Assembly: GCF_030489605.1 (NCBI RefSeq)
Contig: NZ_JAUKFY010000003.1
Location: forward strand, 1 to 64,000
Origin: Brevibacillus laterosporus
Lineage (GTDB): Bacteria > Bacillota > Bacilli > Brevibacillales > Brevibacillaceae
Length of the DNA stretch: 64,000 bases
Reading direction: 5' to 3'
The translations under genes and the position numbers were made by a program. Of the stretch, positions 54,078 through 63,187 are shown piece after piece (the first letter of the stretch is position 1; each line of letters opens with the position of its first letter). The notes below the pieces were generated by a model. It saw only the letters and a list, made by a program, of their open reading frames with translations, made no database searches and was not told the origin of the DNA.

Positions 54078-55559
54078 CTACAAGCCTACACGCCCCATAC
54101 CATTAATGATTTTGTCTAAGATCTCATCCATGCTGGTCATGACGCGAGCCGCTGCGCTATATGCCTTCTCAAACTTGATAATGTTCGCCATTTCTTCATC
54201 GGGATCAACTTCTGATACAGATTTACGGTTCATCAAAATCATGTCTGAAGTTGTATCTGCATTATTAAAATTACGGATAGCTTCTTGACCATCTACACCC
54301 AATTGAGCGATTGTATGACGATAAAAGTCGTCAATGGTTGAGGATTGCGGAAAATCATTCGGATTGTTGCCTGTCCCTGCAGGAATTAATTTATTTTTAA
54401 TTTTGGAGATCTCCAGTGCATTTTGGTTATTTCCATCATTAACTTTCCCTGTTTCATCAGCTCTAGCTGCTGCAATTTTATCTAAGCTTTTTAAAATCTC
54501 AGGATTTACTTTAATATTTGCTGCACTTGTCGGATTGTCTTTTCCCCCGTCAATGACAAAGAAATTAAGGCCTTCCTGAGTGCCATTTTTAATATCATCA
54601 AGGTTATAACCTGTTTTATGAACTTCATTTATCTCGCGAGCTAAATTAACAGCAAGAGAATTCAGCTTTTGTATCATATTTGCCGTAGTTTCATCTCTTC
54701 CTTCAATTGCTGCTGACAATGTTCCTGTTCCCTTAAGCGGTTTAAACTCTCCTCCACCCAAGGTAACATGAAACTTTCCTGTTTCGGTGTTTTTTGTGGC
54801 TTTCACTTCAACAGATGTAGCATTGTTCACCAGTGGTTGACCACCTATTGTAATATTTACCATGCCGCGTTCTGTTGGCGTAACCTTAACCTCAACCATC
54901 GAAGAAAGCTTATCAATGAGAACATCGCGTTGGTCATATAAATCATTCGGCTGGTAACCATGCGGTACAACATCACCGATTTGCTTATTAATAGACGCGA
55001 TTTGCTTGGCAATGGAATCAATAGAATCGGCTTGTACAGCCACCTCATTATTTAAATCATCTTGTAGTTGTGTAAGACGGTTGTGCATATGATTAAATGT
55101 GTCGGCTACTGCTGCCGCACGTTCCCGTAAAACAGAACGAACGGATTGGTTCCTTGGGTCTCCGGATAAGTCCTCCCACCCTTGCCACATTTGATCCATA
55201 ACCTTCTGCAGGCTATTTTCGGACGGTTCATTCATGATATCCTCTATGTTATTAATCGTTTTAACCATGTCATTCCAATAGCCTGTATTTTTAGCCGCGG
55301 CCCGATATTGACCATCTATGTAATCTTCTCGAATGCGCTGAATATCTGTTGCATACACCCCTGTGCCAAGCAACCCCGGTGCACGGTCTGCATTCATCCC
55401 AGGTCCCGGGATTGGAGTCGAAGCAGCCATATTTACGCGTTGACGAGTATAGCCTTCGGTATTAGTATTTGCAACGTTGTGTCCTGTTACGTTTAAAGCG
55501 GCCTGTTGTGCCAACAACGCTCTCTTACTTACTTCAAGAAGATGGAAGGTTGATCTCAT
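54078..55559 (-). CDS. flgK: FlgK: hook-associated protein 1
   Basis: 493 residues; first junction protein on the hook. The N terminus MRSTFHLLEVSKRALLAQQAALNVTGHNVANTNTEGYTRQRV carries the axial-protein signature, followed by a helical rod part (about 60-200), a beta-rich middle and the C-terminal helix (SEVDPDEEMANIIKFEKAYSAAARVMTSMDEIL). It follows flgN by 14 bases. Confidence 0.96.
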   Translation of the reverse strand: MRSTFHLLEVSKRALLAQQAALNVTGHNVANTNTEGYTRQRVNMAASTPIPGPGMNADRAPGLLGTGVYATDIQRIREDYIDGQYRAAAKNTGYWNDMVKTINNIEDIMNEPSENSLQKVMDQMWQGWEDLSGDPRNQSVRSVLRERAAAVADTFNHMHNRLTQLQDDLNNEVAVQADSIDSIAKQIASINKQIGDVVPHGYQPNDLYDQRDVLIDKLSSMVEVKVTPTERGMVNITIGGQPLVNNATSVEVKATKNTETGKFHVTLGGGEFKPLKGTGTLSAAIEGRDETTANMIQKLNSLAVNLAREINEVHKTGYNLDDIKNGTQEGLNFFVIDGGKDNPTSAANIKVNPEILKSLDKIAAARADETGKVNDGNNQNALEISKIKNKLIPAGTGNNPNDFPQSSTIDDFYRHTIAQLGVDGQEAIRNFNNADTTSDMILMNRKSVSEVDPDEEMANIIKFEKAYSAAARVMTSMDEILDKIINGMGRVGL

Positions 55560-55573
55560 ATGGACACTCCTTT

Positions 55574-56077
55574 CTATGCCTTGTGGTTAAAAATAGAACG
55601 ATTCATTGACGAGTGCATCTGTTGATTCCCTGGGTTTTTATAAATAAAGTCCTCTTCCGGTCGATCAGTGAACAAGTCGAGGCTCATATTGACAAAATCA
55701 AGGGAGTACTGCAGTAATTGCTGATTTTGCTCGTTCTCTTCCTTCAATTTTCCAATGACTCTGAGTAATTCTTCCCGACGCTGAGCTAACTGATTTTTCG
55801 TCTCTACATCCGTACACAATCTAATAACGTCTTGCAGGGTACCATCCGTAACAGCTACACCTTTTTCATTAAAGATCGTGTTGGTCATGTCTTTACGTAA
55901 TAACTCAGTTTTCTGAACAGCTTTTAACAACTGTTGCTCTTTTTTTATAAGGTCAGTTAATTGTTGCATATCGTTTTTTACCAAAACTTCTCGCTTCTCC
56001 AACGCTAGTGTGTACAGCGCTTGGTGAAGTTCCGTCAAATTGTCCAACACGGCAAAGAGTTCGTTTACATGCGTCAT
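55574..56077 (-). CDS. flgN: FlgN-type export chaperone (YvyG)
   Basis: 167-residue helical chaperone for FlgK and FlgL. Long amphipathic helices (LDNLTELHQALYTLALEKREVLVKND, LIKKEQQLLKAVQKTE, TKNQLAQRREELLRVIGKLKEENEQN) are typical of FlgN, with a Gln-rich C-terminal part. It lies between flgM and flgK, the standard position. Confidence 0.9.
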   Translation of the reverse strand: MTHVNELFAVLDNLTELHQALYTLALEKREVLVKNDMQQLTDLIKKEQQLLKAVQKTELLRKDMTNTIFNEKGVAVTDGTLQDVIRLCTDVETKNQLAQRREELLRVIGKLKEENEQNQQLLQYSLDFVNMSLDLFTDRPEEDFIYKNPGNQQMHSSMNRSIFNHKA

Positions 56078-56095
56078 GAGCTCCCTGTCGCTCCT

Positions 56096-56374
56096 CTACG
56101 ATTTTTTCCAAAAAGCAATGAACTTCTCAGCGATTTGATCGCTAGGTACTTGATATGTACCGTTTTCAACCTTGCTTTTTAGTTCAGAAATTTTAGCTAG
56201 ACGAGCTGCGTCCATTTCTTGTTCTTCCCCTAGCTTCAGAAGTTCCATTCCCTCAGTAGAAATTGAAACTTCATCTTTTCCCCATTTATGCTTTAATTGG
56301 CTATTCTGCTGCACCTTATTAGCCTTGTTATAGGCTTGTATCATTCCTGTGCGATTGGTTTCATTAATACGCAT
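56096..56374 (-). CDS. flgM: FlgM: anti-sigma-D factor
   Basis: 92-residue protein that holds sigma-D inactive until hook completion allows its export. The N-terminal MRINETNRTGMIQAYNKAN is typical of Firmicute FlgM, and the C-terminal part (KWGKDEVSISTEGMELLKLGEEQ then KISELKSKVENGTYQVPSDQIAEKFI) matches the sigma-binding half. A sigma-D-type promoter lies just upstream, which would give feedback control. Confidence 0.95.
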   Translation of the reverse strand: MRINETNRTGMIQAYNKANKVQQNSQLKHKWGKDEVSISTEGMELLKLGEEQEMDAARLAKISELKSKVENGTYQVPSDQIAEKFIAFWKKS

Positions 56375-56498
56375 ATTATCACCTCGATCATTGAGACTTG
56401 CGCTAGAAAGAACTTTCGGCTACCCCATATGTAAAGAAGCGGACCGCATTGTTCTTAGCTACAGGATAGAAAATCACCGTTTGCTTGCTCTAGTAGTA

Positions 56499-56526
56499 AC
56501 ATCGGCTTTTCTTATGAAAACGATTA
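56499..56526 (-). promoter_or_regulatory. Sigma-D-type promoter for flgM
   Basis: Minus-strand TAAT (56523-56526), 16-base spacer, GCCGATGT (56499-56506), in the 190-base gap between yvyF and flgM. Confidence 0.65.
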
Positions 56527-56564
56527 ATGTTTCTAATCATCCAAAATCGTTTGGTTGGATAGTC

Positions 56565-56978
56565 CTATTCTTTTCTAAACTTATAGACCTGATTTGTTTT
56601 TCGCTCATCATCCGTAAGACGACGTTCAACGTCAATTTGTTGTGTAATTTCACGTTGTAGCTTACCTGAGCAATTTGTACACAAAGCCCCTGATTGAATA
56701 ATTTCCCCACAGCTTTCACATGGATACCCCAAGTTCGGGTTGCTTTGAACCGAAATCCGTCCTTCACGAATAAATCGAGTAATCTCTTTCACCTCGACAC
56801 CCGTACCTTCGCTCAATTGATAAATGGTGGCACCGCGATTTTCCCTTTTTCTCAGGAAGCTAGCACATAATTCGTATTGCTTCTCTTGTTCTTTATAGCA
56901 TGATGGACATACATCTCTTATTCCTTTCACAAAAAGCACATCACATATTGGACAGTTTGCTAGTTGTCCTAATCCCAT
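56565..56978 (-). CDS. yvyF: YvyF (flagellar-associated zinc-ribbon protein)
   Basis: 137 residues. An N-terminal zinc ribbon CPICDVLFVKGIRDVCPSC (Cys pairs at about 9-12 and 24-27), a helical/HTH-like middle (TIYQLSEGTGVEVKEITRFIREGRIS) and a second zinc ribbon CESCGEIIQSGALCTNC. It is the usual first gene before flgM in Bacillus relatives. B. subtilis YvyF is thought to influence flgM expression; its biochemical role is unclear. Here it is divergent from map. Confidence 0.85.
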   Translation of the reverse strand: MGLGQLANCPICDVLFVKGIRDVCPSCYKEQEKQYELCASFLRKRENRGATIYQLSEGTGVEVKEITRFIREGRISVQSNPNLGYPCESCGEIIQSGALCTNCSGKLQREITQQIDVERRLTDDERKTNQVYKFRKE

Positions 56979-57134
56979 AATTTATTCCTCCCTAATTCAC
57001 TTTGTTTTTGGCATGAAAAATATATGTTATCATTACTTATACTTATGTTTATTGCTTGAATTCAGCGCCGTTTACAGTTTTTCCAGTCGACTGAATAAAC
57101 TTTAGGCAAATATCAAGTACATGGAGGTCTTACC

Positions 57135-57884
57135 ATGATCGTTATTAAAACCAAGGAAGAAATTGAACTCATGCGTCAGGCTGGCATCATTTTGGCTAGT
57201 ATTCACCAAAAAATTGCTACCATGATTCAACCAGGTATTACGACTTGGGAAATTGATCAATTCGTAGAACGTTATCTAAAAGAACATGGTGCCACACCTG
57301 AGCAAAAAGGTTATCATGGCTATCCCTATGCCACATGCGCATCAGTTAACGAAGTCATTTGCCACGGATTCCCTTCTAAAAAGGAATTAAAAAATGGTGA
57401 CATCGTAACGATTGACATGGTTGTTAATCTTAACGGATGGTTGGCCGACTCTGCTTGGTCATATGGGGTAGGACAAATCTCAGAGGAAGCTGATCGTCTG
57501 TTAACTACCACCAAAGAGGCTCTGTATCTAGGGATTGAGCAAGCAGTTGTTGGCAATCGTATCGGCGATATCTCCCATGCTATACAAACATTCGCCGAAG
57601 AGCGCGGATACTCCGTCGTCCGCGATTTTACCGGCCATGGAATTGGCCAAAAAATGCATGAGGATCCATATGTTCCACACTATGGGCCTGCTGGTAAAGG
57701 GGTTCGCTTAAAGGAAGGCATGGTTCTCACCATTGAGCCCATGCTGAATGTAGGAACTTATCATGCAGTCGTAGATGAAGAGGATGGGTGGACAGCACGT
57801 ACACGTGACGGGAAATTATCAGCTCAGTACGAACACACTCTTGCTATTACGGCAGATGGGCCACTAATCCTAACTCAATTATAA
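57135..57884 (+). CDS. map: Type I methionine aminopeptidase
   Basis: 249-residue metalloprotease that removes the initiator methionine. Metal ligands are visible: Asp in TIDMVVNLNGWLADSAWSYG, His in FTGHGIGQKMHEDP, Glu in TIEPMLNVG and Glu near the end (SAQYEHTLAI). It lacks an N-terminal zinc-finger extension. It is monocistronic, on the plus strand, between comFC and yvyF, not beside adk/infA as the main map gene is, so it is probably a second paralogue. GGAGGT precedes the ATG. Confidence 0.93.
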   Translation: MIVIKTKEEIELMRQAGIILASIHQKIATMIQPGITTWEIDQFVERYLKEHGATPEQKGYHGYPYATCASVNEVICHGFPSKKELKNGDIVTIDMVVNLNGWLADSAWSYGVGQISEEADRLLTTTKEALYLGIEQAVVGNRIGDISHAIQTFAEERGYSVVRDFTGHGIGQKMHEDPYVPHYGPAGKGVRLKEGMVLTIEPMLNVGTYHAVVDEEDGWTARTRDGKLSAQYEHTLAITADGPLILTQL

Positions 57885-57924
57885 GTCTTCTGTACCAGAA
57901 AAAATGATTCCTTATTATTTTCAT

Positions 57925-57960
57925 CGGCAAATTTGCATTAATAGATTTGCCGTTTTTCTT
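57925..57960 (+). terminator. Terminator after map
   Basis: 8-base stem CGGCAAAT/ATTTGCCG (57925-57932 with 57945-57952) followed by TTTTTCTTTTT on the plus strand, just before the convergent comFC end. Confidence 0.8.
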
Positions 57961-57971
57961 TTTCCCATAAT

Positions 57972-58775
57972 TTAACGAGCCAATGTCAGACTACAGACGG
58001 ATAACTGAAGATTTTGTTTTTTTGCATAGTACGAAAGTACCTTAGTACATGCTTCAATTGTTGCTCCTGTTGTAAAAATATCATCTACTATCAGTACTCG
58101 CCAACTGGTTTTTTTTGGTGAGAAAGAAAACAGATGAGAACAATGAGATGTAGAATGCAGGCTCGGATGAATTACAAATGCATCCTGCATACTTTCAAAA
58201 CGTGCTGTCCGTCCTTTTTGCTTACTTTGCTTTTCTGTTTCCTTTTGACGCTCCCATAGCGGAACACAAGGAATTTTCTGATGATAACCCACATATTCGG
58301 CTAGCTTCCGCGCTTGATTAAATCCTCGTTCTTGTAACCTATTCCCGTGCATTGGAACGTAACTTATAAGATCAATCCTCCTCAGACCGTAATGAAACCG
58401 ATAACCTATTAATATCAAAGTTGCACAGATGGAATACAATCGCTCGTCGCCCTGATACTTCCACTGCTTTATTAATTCTTTCGCCCATTCATTATACTGG
58501 ATTACACTTCGATTTCCATTCAATCCTTCCCTGTGTCGACTACAATCTCGGCATAGCTCAGAATGTCCTGCACATGATCTGCCACACATTTTACAAATAT
58601 GCTTCAGCAAAAGTATAGCATTTGAAACACATTTCTCACATAAACGCAGCTGCATTAGCTGATAGAAACAACTTGGATAAAAGAAAGCAGGCACATTCCT
58701 TGATAGATGCTGAATTACTAGTCTTGTTTTTCTAGCAATTTGAATCGTATTTTTACAGACCAGACAATACTTCAT
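57972..58775 (-). CDS. comFC: ComFC: competence phosphoribosyltransferase-like protein
   Basis: 267 residues. An N-terminal zinc-finger region (CLVC, then CEKC, and CKMCGRSC...CRDC, about 46-78), followed by a PRTase fold with the PRPP loop VLIVDDIFTTGATI at about 230. ComFC works with ComFA in DNA uptake through the competence channel. It follows comFA by 12 bases. ComFB, which lies between them in B. subtilis, is absent here. Confidence 0.93.
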   Translation of the reverse strand: MKYCLVCKNTIQIARKTRLVIQHLSRNVPAFFYPSCFYQLMQLRLCEKCVSNAILLLKHICKMCGRSCAGHSELCRDCSRHREGLNGNRSVIQYNEWAKELIKQWKYQGDERLYSICATLILIGYRFHYGLRRIDLISYVPMHGNRLQERGFNQARKLAEYVGYHQKIPCVPLWERQKETEKQSKQKGRTARFESMQDAFVIHPSLHSTSHCSHLFSFSPKKTSWRVLIVDDIFTTGATIEACTKVLSYYAKKQNLQLSVCSLTLAR

Positions 58776-58787
58776 AATTTACTCCCC

Positions 58788-60734
58788 TCATTCTATCATT
58801 GTTGCAGTCTCTTCTGCCAAGCGATTCATTCGTTTAATATGCCTGATAGCATGAGCAGGCCCAGAAGCATTCTTATTCATGAGATAGAGAATCTGTCCCT
58901 TTGGAGAATCGCTGGAACGTCCTACTCTTCCTGCTATCTGGACTAGTGAAGCTTCGTCGAAGATAGGAGCATCTGCCTCCAGCACAATGCAATCACTACG
59001 TGGAATGGTCACTCCGCGTTCCAGAATCGTAGTGGTTACTAAGATCATGTACTCCTTTTCTCGAAAAGCATGCACCTTATGTTCGCGTGCAGGATCTGAA
59101 GCATGTACCCCTTCCACTTTATCTCTCACATCCGTAAAAAAGTGCTGAACATAAGCCACTACAAAGGGGATCTCCTCAATTCGCGGCACAAATATAAAAA
59201 CCTGTCTTTGAGCCTGTAAACTATTTCGTAAAAATAATAACAGGGGAGTAATGGGCTGTAATACATGAATACTTTGATGCAAGTGGGTTGTAATAAGCTT
59301 TGTTGGAATAGGAAGTGGATGTCCATGAAATCTGGCTGGCAGAATAGCATGCGTAGAGGAAGTAAGAGACAGCTTTTTGTAAAAAGGGAACAGTTGATTA
59401 TCCACTCGTTTTTTTACCAGTTCCTGCTGAAGGTAGCGTGGGGGTGTAGCGCTAAGATATAAAATCTTGCCATGCGGTACTAACGAGCGCTTCACAGCAT
59501 GATACAAAGTCATATTTTTGTGATAAGGAAAAGAATCTACTTCGTCAACTACTATCAGAGAGTAACGCTGGTAACAACGTAACATCTGGTGTGTAGTCGA
59601 AATCATCAGTTGACTTTGCTCCCATTTTTGCCGACTGTTCCCGTGAATAGCCACGACTGAAATGGAAGGGAATACCTTTTGTATACGCGGTGCCAGTTCT
59701 AACACTACATCTTTTCGGGGAGTAGCGATACACACAGCTCCTCCACGAGCCAATTCTGCATCTACCGCTGGAAACACAAGCTCTGTTTTCCCTGCCCCAC
59801 AAACCGCCCAGATAAGAAATCTCCGTTCTTTGGAAAAAACGAATTCTCTTACCTTTTTGGCTACGATTGCTTGCCTTTTAGAGAATTGTCCATTCCATTG
59901 CAGGACGGTTGCTGAAGAAATGCAATGTTGAGCACCTTCATCTAAATGACCGGACAGACTGGCAGGCACAAATATAAGAGGTACACAACTCTTGCATCTC
60001 CCCATCGAAAGGCAATTATAGCAGTAGGCGCAGGGTTGTTGACAGCTATAGCAGCTTGTTTGTTCAATCTCCCTGAAACTATTGCACCGCTCACAATGAT
60101 AAGACAGTTGATCCCGCCACCAACAACGATGTAGTTCAAGACTAACACTTGGGCGCCACTCTGCTTTTCCCTGTAAAACAAGCCAATGCAATGACATGAT
60201 AAGGTGGTCGGAATTATTTAGGTTTACATAGGGGGATTCCTGAAAAACCAACCTCTTAACTTCCTCTAATAATAACGCCCTGCCCTGTAGCATAAGATAA
60301 AGCTGATGCGTCTGCTGCTTTTTTATGTAAATAAATTCCGGAAAGCTTTGTTTTTCAAGCACTTGAGATTCACAAGCCCTTTCTTCCCTCTCCAATTCTT
60401 CAAAACTAAAGGCGCAGGATCGCCCGTAGGAATAATTTTCACCTGCCTCCCTTACGGATAGACGATTTACCTCTTTCGTGTAGCCTTGAGCCACCAGACG
60501 TGCCTGCTTGAGTGTTTGGGGTGTAACTTGATCATCGGCAACTTGCTGGGTAATTTTTCTGTTCACCCTGTCTCTTATCCCGAAAAGTAAGGCAAGTGAT
60601 TTGCTTTTTCCAATAATGTGCAATCTTTGCCCGTTCTGCTCATTCCAAAATTGCTTGTCTACCTGGAAACACGGAGTAATATATGCTAAGACAGAATGTC
60701 CATCTTCTTTTAAATAAAGAACATATTCACGCAT
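58788..60734 (-). CDS. comFA: ComFA: competence DNA translocase helicase
   Basis: About 648 residues; DEAD-box-type ATPase that pulls single-stranded DNA into the cell. A four-plus cysteine zinc motif (CERC...CYSC...CYNC...CKSC) lies at about 235-275. Walker A AVCGAGKTEL, DEVD (IVVDEVDSFP), SATPPRY and the C-terminal helicase motif VQIAGRVGRSSDSPKG follow. I prefer the ATG at 60734 (MREYVLYL), about ten bases after GGGGGG; another ATG three codons earlier is too close to it. A terminator upstream separates it from degU. Confidence 0.94.
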   Translation of the reverse strand: MREYVLYLKEDGHSVLAYITPCFQVDKQFWNEQNGQRLHIIGKSKSLALLFGIRDRVNRKITQQVADDQVTPQTLKQARLVAQGYTKEVNRLSVREAGENYSYGRSCAFSFEELEREERACESQVLEKQSFPEFIYIKKQQTHQLYLMLQGRALLLEEVKRLVFQESPYVNLNNSDHLIMSLHWLVLQGKAEWRPSVSLELHRCWWRDQLSYHCERCNSFREIEQTSCYSCQQPCAYCYNCLSMGRCKSCVPLIFVPASLSGHLDEGAQHCISSATVLQWNGQFSKRQAIVAKKVREFVFSKERRFLIWAVCGAGKTELVFPAVDAELARGGAVCIATPRKDVVLELAPRIQKVFPSISVVAIHGNSRQKWEQSQLMISTTHQMLRCYQRYSLIVVDEVDSFPYHKNMTLYHAVKRSLVPHGKILYLSATPPRYLQQELVKKRVDNQLFPFYKKLSLTSSTHAILPARFHGHPLPIPTKLITTHLHQSIHVLQPITPLLLFLRNSLQAQRQVFIFVPRIEEIPFVVAYVQHFFTDVRDKVEGVHASDPAREHKVHAFREKEYMILVTTTILERGVTIPRSDCIVLEADAPIFDEASLVQIAGRVGRSSDSPKGQILYLMNKNASGPAHAIRHIKRMNRLAEETATMIE

Positions 60735-60786
60735 TACTATCATTCCCCCCTTGTCCTTATTGTTAAAAAAGACAATGGGAGCATGC

Positions 60787-60827
60787 AAGAAAAAAGAGAC
60801 CAGCCTGTGACTTAGCTAGCCTCTTTT
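60787..60827 (-). terminator. Terminator after the GT2-like gene
   Basis: 13-base stem with two wobbles (60792-60804 with 60815-60827), followed by a T run on the minus strand. One arm lies in the last codons of the upstream gene. Confidence 0.82.
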
Positions 60828-61186
60828 CCAACTGTTCGTAAATCGATGACAACGACCGGTTCTCTTCCTGCTTGTTGTTCTCTTATGGTATCTGGATGGA
60901 CTCGGTATAATATCTCCGTCATCCGCGGCGTATCGTCAGAAGAGCCTTCATCCACAAAACTAATACTAATTGGCTGTCCATATAAACCAGATTGAAACAT
61001 CAGGGTGCGTACAGCCTCTTCAACTCGATGCTCTGAATTATGCAAAAGTAGTTGATAATGTGTCAAGGTCAAAGGTTCCATAATAGAAGTGGCCCTGCCT
61101 GACTCCATCCAGATATAGAACATTTTCAGCAAAAGAGCGGAGCAGCCGTATGCTGCAAACAACCAGATCATAAAATCAGCCAACAC
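60812..61186 (-). CDS. Small membrane protein with a partial GT2-like motif
   Basis: About 124 residues. One TM segment (about 2-28, VLADFMIWLFAAYGCSALLL) is followed by a cytoplasmic part. Residues about 50-85 (HRVEEAVRTLMFQSGLYG then SISFVDEGSSDDT) resemble the first beta-alpha-beta unit of family 2 glycosyltransferases, where the last motif is VDDGSxDxT. No DxD or catalytic end domain follows, so it is at best a minimal or degenerate form. I place the start at a GTG at 61186, eight bases after AGGAGG. It lies between degU and comFA with a terminator after it. The function is not known to me. Confidence 0.65.
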   Translation of the reverse strand: MLADFMIWLFAAYGCSALLLKMFYIWMESGRATSIMEPLTLTHYQLLLHNSEHRVEEAVRTLMFQSGLYGQPISISFVDEGSSDDTPRMTEILYRVHPDTIREQQAGREPVVVIDLRTVGKEAS

Positions 61187-61284
61187 GGTCATCCCCTCCT
61201 GTAATAAGGTATGCCGTACTGCTTGACTTGGTTGCTTTCTCCACACTCATTTTTCATAAATGTTGTATGATCTGTTTAAAAAAC

Positions 61285-61992
61285 TTACAGCTTTACCCAG
61301 CCATTCTTGATGGATATAACCACAGCTTGGGTACGATCCTGTACGTTTAGCTTTTGCAAAATACTGCTTACATGGTTTTTAACTGTCTTTTCACTGATGA
61401 ATAAATATTCACCGATCATTCTGTTGCTTTTTCCTTCTGCCATTAATTGCAAAACTTCACGTTCACGACGCGTTAAGGATTCAATAATGCGCGGGTCCAT
61501 CACTGGTGACTCTTCGAACGTAATACTACGATCCATCGACTCTTCCTGCTCGCTTAAACGACGGAATTCGTCGATTAACTTACCGGTCACTTTTGGATGA
61601 ATATACGCTCCACCTTGGGCAACTACGCGTACCGCTTCTACCAATTCAGAAGTCCCCATATCCTTTAATAAATAACCGGATGCTCCTGAACGAAGCGTGC
61701 GGTAGACATATCCTTCATCATCATGAATGGATAAAATGATTACTTTTGTTTCTGGACTAATTTTTACTACCTCTTCTGCAGCCGAAACACCGTTTACATT
61801 TGGCATATTAATATCCATCAATAAAACATCTGGTCTGTATTCAGCTACTAGCTTGGGAGCTTCCATTCCATCAGAACCTTCTCCCACCACTTTGAAACCA
61901 GATTCCATATCGAGAATTCTCTTTACGCCTTCACGAAACAATTGATGATCGTCCACTAACACGATTTTAATTTCATCCAACAATTTTTCCAC
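61285..61992 (-). CDS. degU: DegU: response regulator
   Basis: NarL/LuxR-family regulator (235 residues) of exoenzymes, competence and motility. The receiver domain (about 1-125) has phospho-acceptor Asp60 ([12 protein letters not shown]). The C-terminal LuxR-type HTH (about 165-230) includes [18 protein letters not shown] and [15 protein letters not shown]. It begins at a GTG at 61992, nine bases after GGGAGG. It lies just after degS. In B. subtilis phosphorylated DegU also represses or activates flagellar genes such as those in this window. Confidence 0.96.
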   Translation of the reverse strand: MEKLLDEIKIVLVDDHQLFREGVKRILDMESGFKVVGEGSDGMEAPKLVAEYRPDVLLMDINMPNVNGVSAAEEVVKISPETKVIILSIHDDEGYVYRTLRSGASGYLLKDMGTSELVEAVRVVAQGGAYIHPKVTGKLIDEFRRLSEQEESMDRSITFEESPVMDPRIIESLTRREREVLQLMAEGKSNRMIGEYLFISEKTVKNHVSSILQKLNVQDRTQAVVISIKNGWVKL

Positions 61993-61997
61993 CGTTA

Positions 61998-63176
61998 TTA
62001 ACCTCCCTGTTTGCCGGTACTTTTGAATACTGACGCGGGCTGCAGCGGTATTTGAAACACCACTCTAGTCCCTTCTTGGTTATTGGACGTAATGCCGATT
62101 CTGCCATTCAGTAATTGGCAACGTTCCTTCATTCCCATAATTCCGAACGATTGTCCCTTTTTGCTAACCTCACTCACATTAAATCCAATTCCATCATCTT
62201 TTACGACAATAAACATGTTTTCCAGCTGAAACTCAACCTTTATTTGGACAAAATTAGCTTTCGCATGCTTGTACACATTGTTTAGGCATTCCTGAACTAA
62301 GCGAAAAGCTGCTGCCTTAAATGAACTTTCCAGCTTCTGTTCTTTACCAAAAACAATCAGATCAATATGTAATTTACTACGATCCTCAAAGGTTTGTATA
62401 TACTTTTGCAAAGTTGGTATGAGTCCTAAGTCATCTAAAGCCATTGGTCTCAAGTCAAAAATAATTTTTCTAACATCTGCTAAGCTCATTCTTACAATTT
62501 CCTTTAAGCTGCCTAATTCCTGTTGTGCGTCCTCGATTGCGTCATTTTTCAACATTTTTTCTACGATTTCTGTACGCAATACTACATTGGCCATGGATTG
62601 TGCAGGTCCATCATGGATTTCTCTGGCTACCCGCTTACGCTCTTCTTCCTGGGCCTGAATAATTTTGAGTCCCATAAGCTGATGCTGCTTGGCAGACTCC
62701 AATGCTTCTTCCACTTTGGACAAGTCCCCTGCTAAAAAGCTGTGAACCACGCTGATCTGACTTAGTAACCCTTCTGCTCTAGTAATTGTCTCTAAAATAT
62801 TCCGCAAACGAAATTCCAGCTCGTCACGGCGTTTTTTTAGGTTATTTTCCCGCTCGCGCATTAAGGAAAGCTCTATCTGAACATTATGAGCTTCCTCGTA
62901 AGCTGCGCGAATATCGTTTTCAGTAAAGCTTTGAAAATTGCGGCTTACTTGTACCAATCTCGATCTAGATCGGCGGGACTGTAACTCTAGATTATCAACA
63001 TTCTGGATCACTTCTGCCAATATTTGCCGTATTTCAACAATCTCTTTTTTGATTGCGTTACTTTCCGAACGAGCGCCTTCTGCTATTTGAAAAATTTGCT
63101 CTTTACTCATTTCAACCGTTCGAATCGTTTTTTTTATGACCCCATCTAGAAGGCTGATATCAATGCCTTTATCCAT
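61998..63176 (-). CDS. degS: DegS: cytoplasmic sensor histidine kinase
   Basis: 392-residue soluble kinase. A long coiled-coil sensor domain fills about 1-170; the HisKA_3 phospho-acceptor His188 is in [19 protein letters not shown], and the HATPase domain (about 280-385) has [17 protein letters not shown] and [11 protein letters not shown] with [14 protein letters not shown]. No TM segment is seen, as in B. subtilis DegS. It pairs with DegU. The ATG follows GGGGGAAACCC. Confidence 0.96.
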   Translation of the reverse strand: MDKGIDISLLDGVIKKTIRTVEMSKEQIFQIAEGARSESNAIKKEIVEIRQILAEVIQNVDNLELQSRRSRSRLVQVSRNFQSFTENDIRAAYEEAHNVQIELSLMRERENNLKKRRDELEFRLRNILETITRAEGLLSQISVVHSFLAGDLSKVEEALESAKQHQLMGLKIIQAQEEERKRVAREIHDGPAQSMANVVLRTEIVEKMLKNDAIEDAQQELGSLKEIVRMSLADVRKIIFDLRPMALDDLGLIPTLQKYIQTFEDRSKLHIDLIVFGKEQKLESSFKAAAFRLVQECLNNVYKHAKANFVQIKVEFQLENMFIVVKDDGIGFNVSEVSKKGQSFGIMGMKERCQLLNGRIGITSNNQEGTRVVFQIPLQPASVFKSTGKQGG

Positions 63177-63187
63177 GGGTTTCCCCC

